Of a stretch of 64,000 nt of DNA, positions 56,669-64,000 are shown one piece after another. The position numbers and the translations under genes are program-made. Within the stretch, counting starts at the first letter, position 1; each line of letters starts with the position of its first letter. The notes beneath the pieces are model-generated. The model had not been told where the DNA came from, searched no databases, and was given only the letters and a program-made list of their open reading frames with translations. This DNA comes from Methylocystis hirsuta (lineage in GTDB: Bacteria > Pseudomonadota > Alphaproteobacteria > Rhizobiales > Beijerinckiaceae), in the NCBI RefSeq assembly GCF_003722355.1, contig NZ_QWDD01000004.1, positions 94,364 to 158,363 on the forward strand. Reading direction: 5' to 3'.

Positions 56669-58297
56669 TCAGTCGCGGGAGAAATTCCAGGGCAGGAGCG
56701 CATCGATATTTTTATTCGGCCAACCAGCGGCGATGCGCTCCAGCGTCTGCGTGAGCCATGCGCTAGGATCAACGTCATTGAGGCGCGCAGTCGCAAGCAG
56801 AGAGGCGATCGTCGCCCATGTCTCGCCGCCGGCTTCGGATCCCGCGAACAGCGCGTTTTTTCGAGTAATCGTCTGCGGTCGGATCGCGCGTTCGACGCTG
56901 TTGTTGTCGAGTTCGACGCGCCCATCTTCGAGGAATCGGCGGAACTCAGCCTTTCGCGAGAGGCCGTACCGGATCGCCTCGGCGAGCTTGGATTTGCCCG
57001 AGATTCGCGTCAGCTCGCTTTCCCAGCGCAACTGGAGCTCGTCGACGATCGGCGCTGAAGTGGCGCGTCGGGCGTCGAGCCGGGTTTGAGGGTCGCAACC
57101 TTTAATCCGCGCTTCGACGGTCCACAGCTCAACCATGCGTTCGATCGTCCAGGTCGCCGTCTGCGACACGCCGGCGTCATGGAGCTTGTAGAACTCCCGG
57201 CGCAGATGCGCCCAACAGCAGGCGATCGTCGCCGGTCCGCCCGGCCGATCGGGTTCGGCGAGCTTTCGATAGGCGGCATAGCCGTCACACTGGAGAACGC
57301 CCCGCCAGCCCGCAAGATGCCGTTCGATGCATCTGGCGGCGCGGCTGTCTTCGAAGCGGTAGACGACGATCGGCGGTCCCGCTCCGCCATAGGGACGATC
57401 GTCTCTCAGATAAGTCCACAGATAGCCGGTTCGCGTTCGCCCGCGTCCGGGCGCCAGGACAGGCAGGGTGGTCTCGTCGGCGAAAATCCTGTCGCCGTCG
57501 CGGACCAACTGGAAAAGCCGATCGGCGAGCGGCTCGAGGTGGAAGCCGACATGGCCCATCCAGCCCGCCATGAGATTACGTCCGAGTTCGACCTTCTCGC
57601 GCGCAAAGATCGCCTCCTGCCGATACAGCGGCAGTCCGTCGGCGTATTTGGAAACGGCGATGTTGGCCAGAAGCCGTTCCGTCGCGATGCCGCCCTCGAT
57701 CAGCCGGGCGGGCACCGGCGCCTGGATGATGTTCTCGCGACAGGCCGTGCAGGCGTATCGGGGACGCCGCGTCACAATCACCCGGAACTTCGGCGCGACG
57801 ACATCGAGGCGCTCGCTGACGTCCTCGCCAATCTTCACCCGGGCGCAGGCGCCGCACGCGCAGGTCTGCTCTTCCGGCTCGATGACTTCTTCGATCCGCT
57901 CGAGATGAGCCGGCAGCGGACGCCGCCCGCCCGGCTTGCTCGGCGACGGGCGCCGCTTCTCGAGCCTGGCCTCGACGGCGGCAAGCCCCGTCTGAACTTC
58001 CTCAAAGGCGAAGGCGTATTGACTGTCGTCGAGCTTCTCGGAGCTGCGCCCGTAAGTCGCTCGCTGGATGGTCTTCAAGAGGAGTTGCAGACGTTCGATC
58101 CGCGCCTGCGCGTCTGCGCTCGCCGCCTTCAGCGCCGCAACTTCGGCTTCGAGCGAAGAGTTCGATCGCCGTATGTCGGAGATCATCGCCTTCAAAGCGG
58201 CAGGGTCGTCCGGAAGGTCGTGGAGATCGCCGTCCATACCTCGAAGACAAGCACAAAACCCGCGATTTGTGGCGCCCCTATCTTGCGCCTGAATCAC
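56669..58297 (-). CDS. tnpC: IS66 transposase TnpC
   Basis: 542 residues, the IS66 DDE transposase. Order: an N-terminal coiled coil (SLEAEVAALKAAS), a zinc-binding segment (CACGACARVKIGEDVSERLDVV, YACTACRE), the HTH-like part (LPLYRQEAIFAREKVEL), the DDE core with FADETTLPVL, LQCDGYAAYRKL and the C-terminal IS66_C segment (FAGSEAGGETWATIASLLATARLNDVDP). Full length for the family. It is the last gene of the tnpABC operon, 12 bases after tnpB. Confidence 0.95.
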   Translation of the reverse strand: MIQAQDRGATNRGFCACLRGMDGDLHDLPDDPAALKAMISDIRRSNSSLEAEVAALKAASADAQARIERLQLLLKTIQRATYGRSSEKLDDSQYAFAFEEVQTGLAAVEARLEKRRPSPSKPGGRRPLPAHLERIEEVIEPEEQTCACGACARVKIGEDVSERLDVVAPKFRVIVTRRPRYACTACRENIIQAPVPARLIEGGIATERLLANIAVSKYADGLPLYRQEAIFAREKVELGRNLMAGWMGHVGFHLEPLADRLFQLVRDGDRIFADETTLPVLAPGRGRTRTGYLWTYLRDDRPYGGAGPPIVVYRFEDSRAARCIERHLAGWRGVLQCDGYAAYRKLAEPDRPGGPATIACCWAHLRREFYKLHDAGVSQTATWTIERMVELWTVEARIKGCDPQTRLDARRATSAPIVDELQLRWESELTRISGKSKLAEAIRYGLSRKAEFRRFLEDGRVELDNNSVERAIRPQTITRKNALFAGSEAGGETWATIASLLATARLNDVDPSAWLTQTLERIAAGWPNKNIDALLPWNFSRD

Positions 58298-58309
58298 TAT
58301 GTCGCAGGG

Positions 58310-58654
58310 TCAACCCGTGCTCGTCGGCTGCACGAGGGGTGCGCTGCGGACGCGCATCCAATCCATCCCTTCAACAAGTGCGGCGAGCTGGGCGGCGGAC
58401 ATGCGAACCGATCCTTTTATCAGCTTCGGCCAATGAAACCGGTCCTCCTCGAGCCTCTTGGCGAAAAGGCACAGTCCCGTGCCGTCCCACCAGATGATCT
58501 TGACGCGGTCGGCGCGCTTGGCCCGAAAGACATAGAGCGCACCGCTGAAGGGATCGGCGCCGGCGTCGCGCACCAGAGCAGCCAGTCCATCGGGGCCTTT
58601 GCGGAAATCGATCGGTTGCGTCGCGAGCACGATCCGCGCGTGCGGCGGGATCAT
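58310..58654 (-). CDS. tnpB: IS66 Orf2 protein TnpB
   Basis: 114 residues matching IS66 Orf2-like proteins: IVLATQPIDFRKGPDGLAALV, DPFSGALYVFRAKRADRVKIIWWDGTGLCLFAKRLEEDRF. It is required for IS66 transposition with TnpA and TnpC. Its start overlaps the tnpA stop in an ATGA arrangement (58651-58654), so the two are translationally coupled. No damage seen. Confidence 0.95.
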   Translation of the reverse strand: MIPPHARIVLATQPIDFRKGPDGLAALVRDAGADPFSGALYVFRAKRADRVKIIWWDGTGLCLFAKRLEEDRFHWPKLIKGSVRMSAAQLAALVEGMDWMRVRSAPLVQPTSTG

Positions 58655-59058
58655 GCCAGACGCGCCGCGCGAATGAGTTCCACGACACGATGCGCCGCCA
58701 CGCTCGGTCCGATCCTCAGGACGACTCCGGCCACGACGATCTCACACAGCTCGGCCGATATCGGCGCCGCGGGCTCCGTTTTGCTCGCCGGCGCCATCTC
58801 AATGAAGGAGAGCGGCGGCTCACTCGGGGCGCCCGCCACGGTTCGAGACGGTGCAGACCTCATCTGCGCTTCGCGTCGCCAGCGAAAGAGCTGATGCACG
58901 CTCACGTCGTGCGCTCTGGCCACCGCCGAGACATTGACGCCCGGAACGTTGGCTTCGGCCAGGATCAGGTCCTTCGCCGCTTGCGACCAGGTGCGCCGCG
59001 TTCTCGCAGGGCTTGCTTCCAGCGCATCCAAAACATGAAACGTTCTATGCCCAGACAT
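58651..59058 (-). CDS. tnpA: IS66 Orf1 protein TnpA
   Basis: 135 residues from the ATG at 59058 (MSGHRTFHVLD). It carries an HTH_8/IS3-like DNA-binding domain (SQAAKDLILAEANVPGVNVSAVARAHDVSVHQLFRWRREA) and a C-terminal variable part. A start further upstream at 59121 is open but would lie nearly at the element's end. First gene of the tnpABC operon. Confidence 0.9.
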   Translation of the reverse strand: MSGHRTFHVLDALEASPARTRRTWSQAAKDLILAEANVPGVNVSAVARAHDVSVHQLFRWRREAQMRSAPSRTVAGAPSEPPLSFIEMAPASKTEPAAPISAELCEIVVAGVVLRIGPSVAAHRVVELIRAARLA

Positions 59059-59255
59059 GTGCTCAGACTTATGATGATCACACCGGTAGAATCCCCGGAC
59101 ATCCCCATCATCGTCGTCCAAGACCTGCTGCGCTACACGGGAGCCGTTGGACGCTTACTGTCAATGCCCGTTGCGTAGCGACAGGCTTGATACGAGGCCT
59201 GGTGTGTTCCAATGATCGCTGCGCTCGGATCAGCGCGAACCCTCCCACAACCGGG

Positions 59256-60605
59256 ATGTCCATGGTCGACAGGAAGGCTGCCACTATCGATCGGGAGAAC
59301 GTCCGATCCGCGATTACAAGGGCTCTTACCGGCCAGAGTGAGTCCCTGCCCCCGCCTGAGCGGGCTGAGCATTTCGGAGAACACTTCGCCCGCTTCGGCG
59401 ACGCTCAGGTCGTGCTCCTCGGCGAGGCGACCCATGGAACGTCCGAATTCTATCGAGCGCGCGCCGCCATCACCCGGGAACTCGTCAGAAACCATGGCTT
59501 CACCATCGTCGCCGTTGAGGCCGATTGGCCAGATGCGGCGCGGATAGATCGCTATGTCCGCCATCATGCCCCGAAGGCAGTCTCTGGCGAAGCCTTCACC
59601 CGTTTTCCGACTTGGATGTGGCGCAACGTCGAAGTGATGGAATTTTTGGATTGGTTGAGAGACCATAACGAGGGACTGCCGGCGGAGCGCCGCGTTTCAT
59701 TCCACGGACTTGATGTTTATAGTCTCGGCGCCTCGATCGGAGCGGTAGTCGATTATCTTGACCGTGTCGATCCAGAAGCAGCCAAGGTCGCCCGCCGGCG
59801 TTATGCCTGCCTTACGCCTTGGCAGGACGAGCCCGCCGTTTATGGGCGGGCGGTCCTTCGCGGCCAGCAGAAACCCTGTGAGGACGAGGCGGCCGCACAA
59901 CTCACGGGCTTGCTTTCAAAACGACTGGCTTACATGCAAGATGATGGCGAAGCCTTCTTCGACGCCGCTCAGAACGCACGGATCGTCCGCGCGGCCGAGG
60001 AATACTACCGGCTGATGTATCGCGGTTCGCGCGAGTCCTGGAACCTGCGCGATCGGCACATGTTCACAACGCTGCAAGCTCTCCTCGCTCATCGGGGGCG
60101 TGGGGCGAAAGCCGTAATCTGGGCTCATAATTCACATATCGGCAACGCAGTGGCGACCGCTATGGGCTGGGCAGGCGAGTTCAACATTGGCGAACTGTGC
60201 CGGACGGCCTTCGGGGATAACGCCGTCCTCATCGGCTTCGGCACCGATCGCGGCACTGTCGCCGCGGCGAGCGACTGGGACCAGCCGATGGAGATCAAGA
60301 CAGTGCTTCCGGCCCGCGAGGACAGCTATGAATATGCTTTTCGCAAGACCGGGCTTGCTCGCTCGCTCACTGACTGGCGCGAACCGCGCAAACGGCTTCT
60401 CGCGGACGTTTTGCGAGAACCGATGCTCGAACGCGCCATCGGCGTTGTCTATCGGCCCGAAACCGAGTTCCTCAGCCATTATTTTGCGGCCGTGCTCGCG
60501 GAGCAGTTTGACGCCTATGTCTGGTTCGAGGAGACGAGAGCCGTGACTCCGCTTCCAATGGGTCGACCGCATGGCGTCCCCGACACTTATCCCTTCGGGT
60601 TGTGA
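59256..60605 (+). CDS. erythromycin esterase-family protein
   Basis: About 449 residues from MSMVDRKAAT. Family features are VVLLGEATHGTSEFYRARAAITREL, VAVEADWPDAARIDRYVR, WMWRNVEVMEFLDWLRDHN, FHGLDVYSL and VIWAHNSHIGN; the conserved glutamate and histidines are all present. Known members hydrolyse macrolide lactones, but most environmental relatives have unknown substrates, so resistance should not be assumed. The start follows CCGGG and a weak site. The IS66 insertion lies 98 bases upstream and may have separated the gene from its promoter. Confidence 0.87.
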   Translation: MSMVDRKAATIDRENVRSAITRALTGQSESLPPPERAEHFGEHFARFGDAQVVLLGEATHGTSEFYRARAAITRELVRNHGFTIVAVEADWPDAARIDRYVRHHAPKAVSGEAFTRFPTWMWRNVEVMEFLDWLRDHNEGLPAERRVSFHGLDVYSLGASIGAVVDYLDRVDPEAAKVARRRYACLTPWQDEPAVYGRAVLRGQQKPCEDEAAAQLTGLLSKRLAYMQDDGEAFFDAAQNARIVRAAEEYYRLMYRGSRESWNLRDRHMFTTLQALLAHRGRGAKAVIWAHNSHIGNAVATAMGWAGEFNIGELCRTAFGDNAVLIGFGTDRGTVAAASDWDQPMEIKTVLPAREDSYEYAFRKTGLARSLTDWREPRKRLLADVLREPMLERAIGVVYRPETEFLSHYFAAVLAEQFDAYVWFEETRAVTPLPMGRPHGVPDTYPFGL

Positions 60606-60613
60606 GCAGGCGT

Positions 60614-60735
60614 CCAGGTAGCGATCAAGGGCGACAATCCCTTTCGGACCAGGGCCTGTCGGCGCGTTGCGCGCGACACGGAAGGCTTGCCCAAAAGAGC
60701 GTCGCGTCCATGATCGCGGCGGACGAGCGTGGCGG
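60614..60735 (+). pseudogene. PolX N-terminal fragment
   Basis: Encodes AIKGDNPFRTRACRRVARDTEGLP and, after a one-base shift, QKSVASMIAADE. This parallels the PolX beginning at 13762 (IKGDNPFRTRAYRRAARVLESLPKSVAAMLRAGED). The bases differ enough to be a distinct paralog, not a copy of the intact gene. Only about 40 codons remain. Confidence 0.72.
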
Positions 60736-60881
60736 TTGGCGTGAAGATATTCGATCGGGTCGTGAATGTGCCGTCGAGCTGCATCCGCGCCACGCGCGTC
60801 GCGGACGTTCTCTCTTCCGGCAGCCTCATGATTGGCCGGCCTGGGCCTACTACGGGCATCAAGAGCGAAGTTGCAGAATTC

Positions 60882-62210
60882 CTAGCCGTTCGATCGAACT
60901 GGCCCGCGCAGTGGCAGCAGGACAAACATGCCGGCGACAAAAAACAGCAGGATAGTCGACATGCCAGCGCGCTGCGACTGGAACATCCAGGTGGTGAATC
61001 CCAGGACAAGGGGCCCAGCGAAGATTGTCGCTTTTCCGGAAAGTTCGTAGAGACCGAATGCCTCCGTTTCGAGACCGGACGGCGCTAATCTCGCCATCAT
61101 CGAGCGCCCCGCAGCTTGCGCCGGCCCAACGAACAGGCCCAAAACGCTGCCCAACACAAAAATAGAGCTTGCGACTGGATAAGCACCAGCGCCAGTCCGA
61201 GAGAACTTAACCCGCACAATGCGATCAGGATTGTCCATTTCGAGCCAATCAGGTCATCGATCCATGCAAAGGTTGCGGCGCCGAGGCCTGCGGTCACATT
61301 CAAGACGATCCCGAAATAGAGAACCTCGTCCAGGCTCAGCCCGAAGGCGCTCGCTGCATAAATGCCACCAAAAGAAAAAAGCGTGTTGATGCCGTTCGAA
61401 TAGAGCGTGTAGGCAATCAGGAACCGGCCTATGCCGGGGGCGCCGCACAATTCGGGATACGCTGCCCAATAGACCGGCTATCCCCGTTTGCACGGCCTGA
61501 TTGAGAGAGACGCCAGTAGCGGGTCGGTCCGGTGTAAATGCGAAGAACGGAATCGAGAAGAGTGCGAACCATGCCGCCACGAGCAGGTTGGTTGCGCGAA
61601 TATGTTCAGATTGCGCGATTGCTAGTCCGAACGGCGGCGGATCCGTCTTCAGCAAACCAAACAACGCCGCCACGAGACAGATGAGGCCACCGGCATAACC
61701 CAGTGACCAGCCCCAGCCGGAGACGCGCCCGAGATAATCCGGTGGGGCGATGCTGCGTAGCATCGCATCGTAGAAAATCATTGCGAAACCAAATGACGTG
61801 GCGGCTGCGGCATACAGCGCCAGCGCCGGTAGTGCGAACTGTGGCGACGGCTCCACCCACCAGAGCGCGGCAGTGAAGATGAGCGTCAGAAGCGTAAAGG
61901 CAAACAGCCAAGGTTTGCGCCTTCCCAGATTGTCGGCAACGGCACCGAGCGCCGGGGCGCCAAGCGCAACGGCGAGCGCCGCCGCGGCGACGGCATAACT
62001 CCAATGCGCGGCCCCCTGGATCGGATCGCGCGCCACCATCTGGGTGAAATACACCGGGAAAACAAAGGTGCTGACGATCGTGGAGAATGCCGAATTGGCC
62101 CAGTCATAGAGGCACCACGAAACCAGGCCAGCGCGTTGCGCTCTGGCGATGCCGCCGCCCTGATCGGATATCAGCCCTGTCTTGCCGGCCCTCCCATCGT
62201 CGCGGACCAT
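60882..62210 (-). pseudogene. UMF1-type MFS transporter, two frameshifts
   Basis: The first frame from 62210 carries LVSWCLYDWANSAFSTIVSTFVFPVYF, a hallmark of UMF1/Atg22-like permeases, and helices through VAAWFALFSIPFFAFTPDRPATGVS. Near 61455 the frame shifts to IGRFLIAYTLYSNGINTLFSFGGIYA and later LNVTAGLGAATFAWIDDLIGSKW. Near 61120 it shifts again to GSVLGLFVGPAQAAGRSMMARLAP and the last helices, ending at 60882. All expected segments are present and colinear, so only indels prevent a full-length permease. Cargo unknown. Confidence 0.83.
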
Positions 62211-62518
62211 CGGGTCGCCCCATCAGTGGAGTCGCCTGTTCTCGAAGAACGATCGTTGCATTGGGATTCGGAACATTCGAACGAATGAAGTTCCATATGA
62301 TTTCTACTTTGTGTCAAGACGGAGAACTCGTGCGGCGGCTGGAACGAGCGCCGCCCCTTCGGGTTTGGGGCACCCCCTGGCTACAGGGCCGCGTCACGTA
62401 ATTTGAATGGGCCCTTGGGTGCGAGCCGGGGGCGCGCATAACGCAATACTGTCCATTTGTTGGGGCAGTGCATTACGGTCTGATTCCATTGATCCAGAAA
62501 ACGAAAACGGTTAGGAGG
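62211..62518. other. spacer between transporter and inverted repeat
   Basis: About 300 bases; the last part encodes the C-terminus of the small frame at 62473-62727. Nothing else seen. Confidence 0.5.
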
Positions 62519-62727
62519 CCTATGCCGACGAGGAATTCTCGCGCAGTTTTGTTGCCATCCAATTTGCGAATTTGTTTCTCCAACCTTTTTGAAGATTTGA
62601 CGCGCGCCGATGGGCGGCGCAGGCGACGTTCCCGAAGACGGCGAGACGCCCCGGCGTAGCGAAAATGGCTTTCGAATGCTTGCGCGACGCGGCTCAGCTC
62701 GAAGCTCAACCGAGAAGAGAAGGCCAT
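62473..62727 (-). CDS. possible small protein with C-terminal membrane helix
   Basis: 84 residues from MAFSSRLSFELSRVA, with a basic middle (RLRERRLRRPSARVKSSKRLEKQIRK) and a hydrophobic end (EFLVGIGLLTVFVFWINGI). The first 69 residues lie inside the inverted repeat; in copy 1 the same frame is cut at 7709 and loses the membrane helix. No strong ribosome site, so coding is uncertain. Confidence 0.35.
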   Translation of the reverse strand: MAFSSRLSFELSRVAQAFESHFRYAGASRRLRERRLRRPSARVKSSKRLEKQIRKLDGNKTAREFLVGIGLLTVFVFWINGIRP

Positions 62728-62787
62728 CAAATGGAGACCAGAAAGAAGTTGGGGGGTCAGGCGGCCATGTCCATTCAACTGGCTGCG

Positions 62788-62944
62788 GCAGACGGCAGTA
62801 GCGTTCGAGAGTTCCGTTGAGATGAGCAGTCCGGACATGGAGCATCAGCTGAGCGCCTAGCCGAGACCATCGCATCTGACGCTTTTTGCACATGCGTTGA
62901 TTGATCAATTGCTTCACCGTGGATTCGATGCTGGCGGAGGCCAT
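62788..62944 (-). mobile_element. transposase C-terminal fragment, copy 2
   Basis: Identical inverted copy of the fragment at 7284-7440, again fused to the DUF2267 3' end. Confidence 0.6.
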
Positions 62945-63360
62945 AGCGCGCGCAGGTCGGATGGCAGGGCTTGGCGCACCTTGTCAATCTCGCCGCCGCT
63001 GATTTTATCTGAGAGCAGACGGAATGTCGCCGTGACCGCCTCCAAGGTGTCGCTCATCGGGTCGGTGACGAAGGCGTCGTCAATCCGGGCGAGGAAACTC
63101 GCTTTGTCGCGCTTCTTGACCGGGTGGCGGCGGGCCGCCAGTCTTCGTAGTAGACCCCACGCAGCAAGAGCGGCAACTGCGCGCCGAGATGCGCGGCATC
63201 GTTTACCTGCAACCAGTCGCGTACAGCTTGAAGCACCGTCCTGATTAAGCGATAGGCGCGCGGCTTGTTGCCCCAACCAACCATTGCATCCAATTCAGTT
63301 GACCCAGCGATGGGTCAACTGAACCGTGTGATCAATTGCCTCGAAACCTGTTGTGCTCAT
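62938..63360 (-). pseudogene. DUF2267 gene, copy 2, two frameshifts
   Basis: Carries the same T-insertion and hairpin as copy 1, plus a missing C in the CCCC run (63119-63121). The protein is therefore split into three frames. Confidence 0.82.
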
Positions 63361-63504
63361 GTGACGCGCTCCCCAGTGTAAGGTTCCTATAGCAAAGGCC
63401 TTTGGGACGCATCACGCTGCAGCAAGCGCCCCCTCGCACGCGCTGTATTTATCGACCGATCCGGCGCCGGTCGCGACAGCGAATTCACGCTGTGGCTTAA
63501 CGGC

Positions 63505-63923
63505 TCAGGCGTGATGCGCCGAAACGGCCTTCATACTTCGGCCGAGAGGTCGCGCGACCCTGCATGAGAAATATCGCCAAGAGTGACAATTCCAACCATG
63601 CGCTTGTTCTCGTCGATCACTGGAAGGCGGCGAATCTGCTCGCTTTCCATGATGCGCGCCGCATCGTCGATCTCCTCGGCATCGCGACAATAGATGACGC
63701 CGCTGGGTCATCACGTCGCGCGCCATGAGCTTAGAGATATCCTTACCCTGAACAACGGCCCTAATCGTGATGTCGCGGTCGGTGACCATATCGACAAGAC
63801 GGTCATTTTCACCGACTGGGATCGCGCCGATGTCATGTTCCAGCATCTTCTTCGCCACAGTCGCGATCGGCGTATCGGGCGAAAGCCATTCGACGCCCCT
63901 ATGCATTAATCTCGAACCTTCAT
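63505..63923 (-). pseudogene. CBS-pair gene, copy 2, frameshifted
   Basis: Same gene as 6303-6722 but with a missing A after five codons, an added C in the middle of the second CBS motif, and a missing T near the end. An internal ATG at 63906 could still start a 133-codon frame, but its second half is out of phase until the final indel. The ribosome site AGGAG is kept. Confidence 0.85.
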
Positions 63924-64000
63924 GGGAAAACTCCTGAGATTAGTCGTACAGGGGCTTATCGCAGCGCTTCCGCTTGCTTCATTGTCCCCCGGCTCCATGC

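Larger units (their letters stand above)
56648..59158 (-). mobile_element. complete IS66-family element
   Basis: Bounded by GTAAGCGTCCAACG at the left end and its inverse CGTTGGACGCTTAC at the right end, the classical IS66 terminus. It is flanked by a perfect 8-bp target duplication, TGTCAATG, at 56640-56647 and 59159-59166. It carries tnpA, tnpB and tnpC on the minus strand with no lesion seen. The duplication and intact genes mark it as a recent, probably mobile, insertion. Confidence 0.95.
62519..64000 (-). repeat. long inverted repeat, copy 2 (reaches window end)
   Basis: Reverse complement of 6226-7709 with no substitutions. Four one-base differences were found, relative to copy 1: a C missing at 63119-63121, a T missing near 63537, a C gained near 63704 and an A missing near 63909. 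It continues past the window edge. Confidence 0.97.

Noticed and set aside
57086..58894. Long plus-strand open frame (about 600 codons) inside the IS66 element
   Set aside because: It is the antisense shadow of tnpC and tnpB, whose motifs, coupling and family lengths are clear.
59256..60605. Macrolide resistance gene
   Set aside because: Only family-level similarity to erythromycin esterase is visible; most family members have unknown substrates.

Overview
The window reads as part of a high-GC alphaproteobacterial replicon, most likely Hyphomicrobiales. Protein flavour and the mix of stress genes recall methanotrophs such as Methylocystis or Methylosinus; that placement is inference, since no rRNA or marker gene is present. 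I saw no tRNA, rRNA or CRISPR array. The region is accessory and heavily rearranged. Blocks of intact genes alternate with insertion-sequence debris and with fragments of housekeeping genes (acs, sucA, prs, a sigma-70 gene, an AI-2E exporter, csp, marC, polX, cupin).

Layout. 0-6 kb: a 2'-5' RNA ligase-like phosphodiesterase (thpR), small hypothetical genes, a DUF3775 gene, the radical-SAM gene amrS, and a minus-strand pair of a CheR-type methyltransferase overlapping an archaeal-type S-adenosylmethionine synthetase. 6.2-7.7 kb: a block with a CBS-domain gene, a frameshifted DUF2267 gene and a transposase fragment. The same block returns inverted at 62.5-64 kb and runs off the window end. 7.7-9 kb: IS21 and ISL3 debris. 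9.1-15.5 kb: a lipid/DNA operon of an ACP-AMP ligase-acyltransferase fusion, fadD and polX. 15.6-23 kb: a graveyard holding an acs fragment, prs and ABC scraps, a Tn3-family end with broken transposase, an intact SDH-family serine proteinase, a sucA fragment, a broken sigma factor and an AI-2E/cold-shock chimera. 23-26.8 kb: a 1237-residue fusion of signal peptide, TPR repeats and a P-type cation ATPase. 28.9-34.8 kb: the best-preserved stress block, with a PAS-like/PRPP synthase fusion, an alpha/beta hydrolase, an HPF-cold-shock fusion, archease, RtcB and a COG2187 kinase-like protein. 35-43 kb: small secreted or membrane proteins, an integrase stub, DUF5765, a chimera of HMCES, IS630 and acs pieces, a VWA protein and marC. 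43.6-46.3 kb: IS1380 and IS630 remains and an AT-richer orphan membrane protein. 46.5-49.4 kb: a discoidin-type glycosidase-like protein. 49.8-52.3 kb: ISL3 and IS110. 52.8-55.8 kb: ftsH with one frameshift and a broken pfkB-type kinase gene. 56.6-59.2 kb: a complete IS66 element with a perfect 8-bp target duplication. 59.3-62.2 kb: an erythromycin esterase-like gene and a frameshifted UMF1-type transporter.

Function. The intact genes converge on stress survival: RNA repair (RtcB, archease, perhaps ThpR), ribosome hibernation (HPF-CSD), proteolysis (FtsH, SDH proteinase), nucleotide and SAM supply (PRPP synthase, SAM synthetase), ion transport, and lipid remodelling. A near-perfect FNR/FixK-type site lies upstream of the CBS gene, suggesting low-oxygen control of at least that part. 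Many lesions are single-base indels in otherwise well-kept genes, so true decay and sequencing error cannot be fully separated from this sequence alone.
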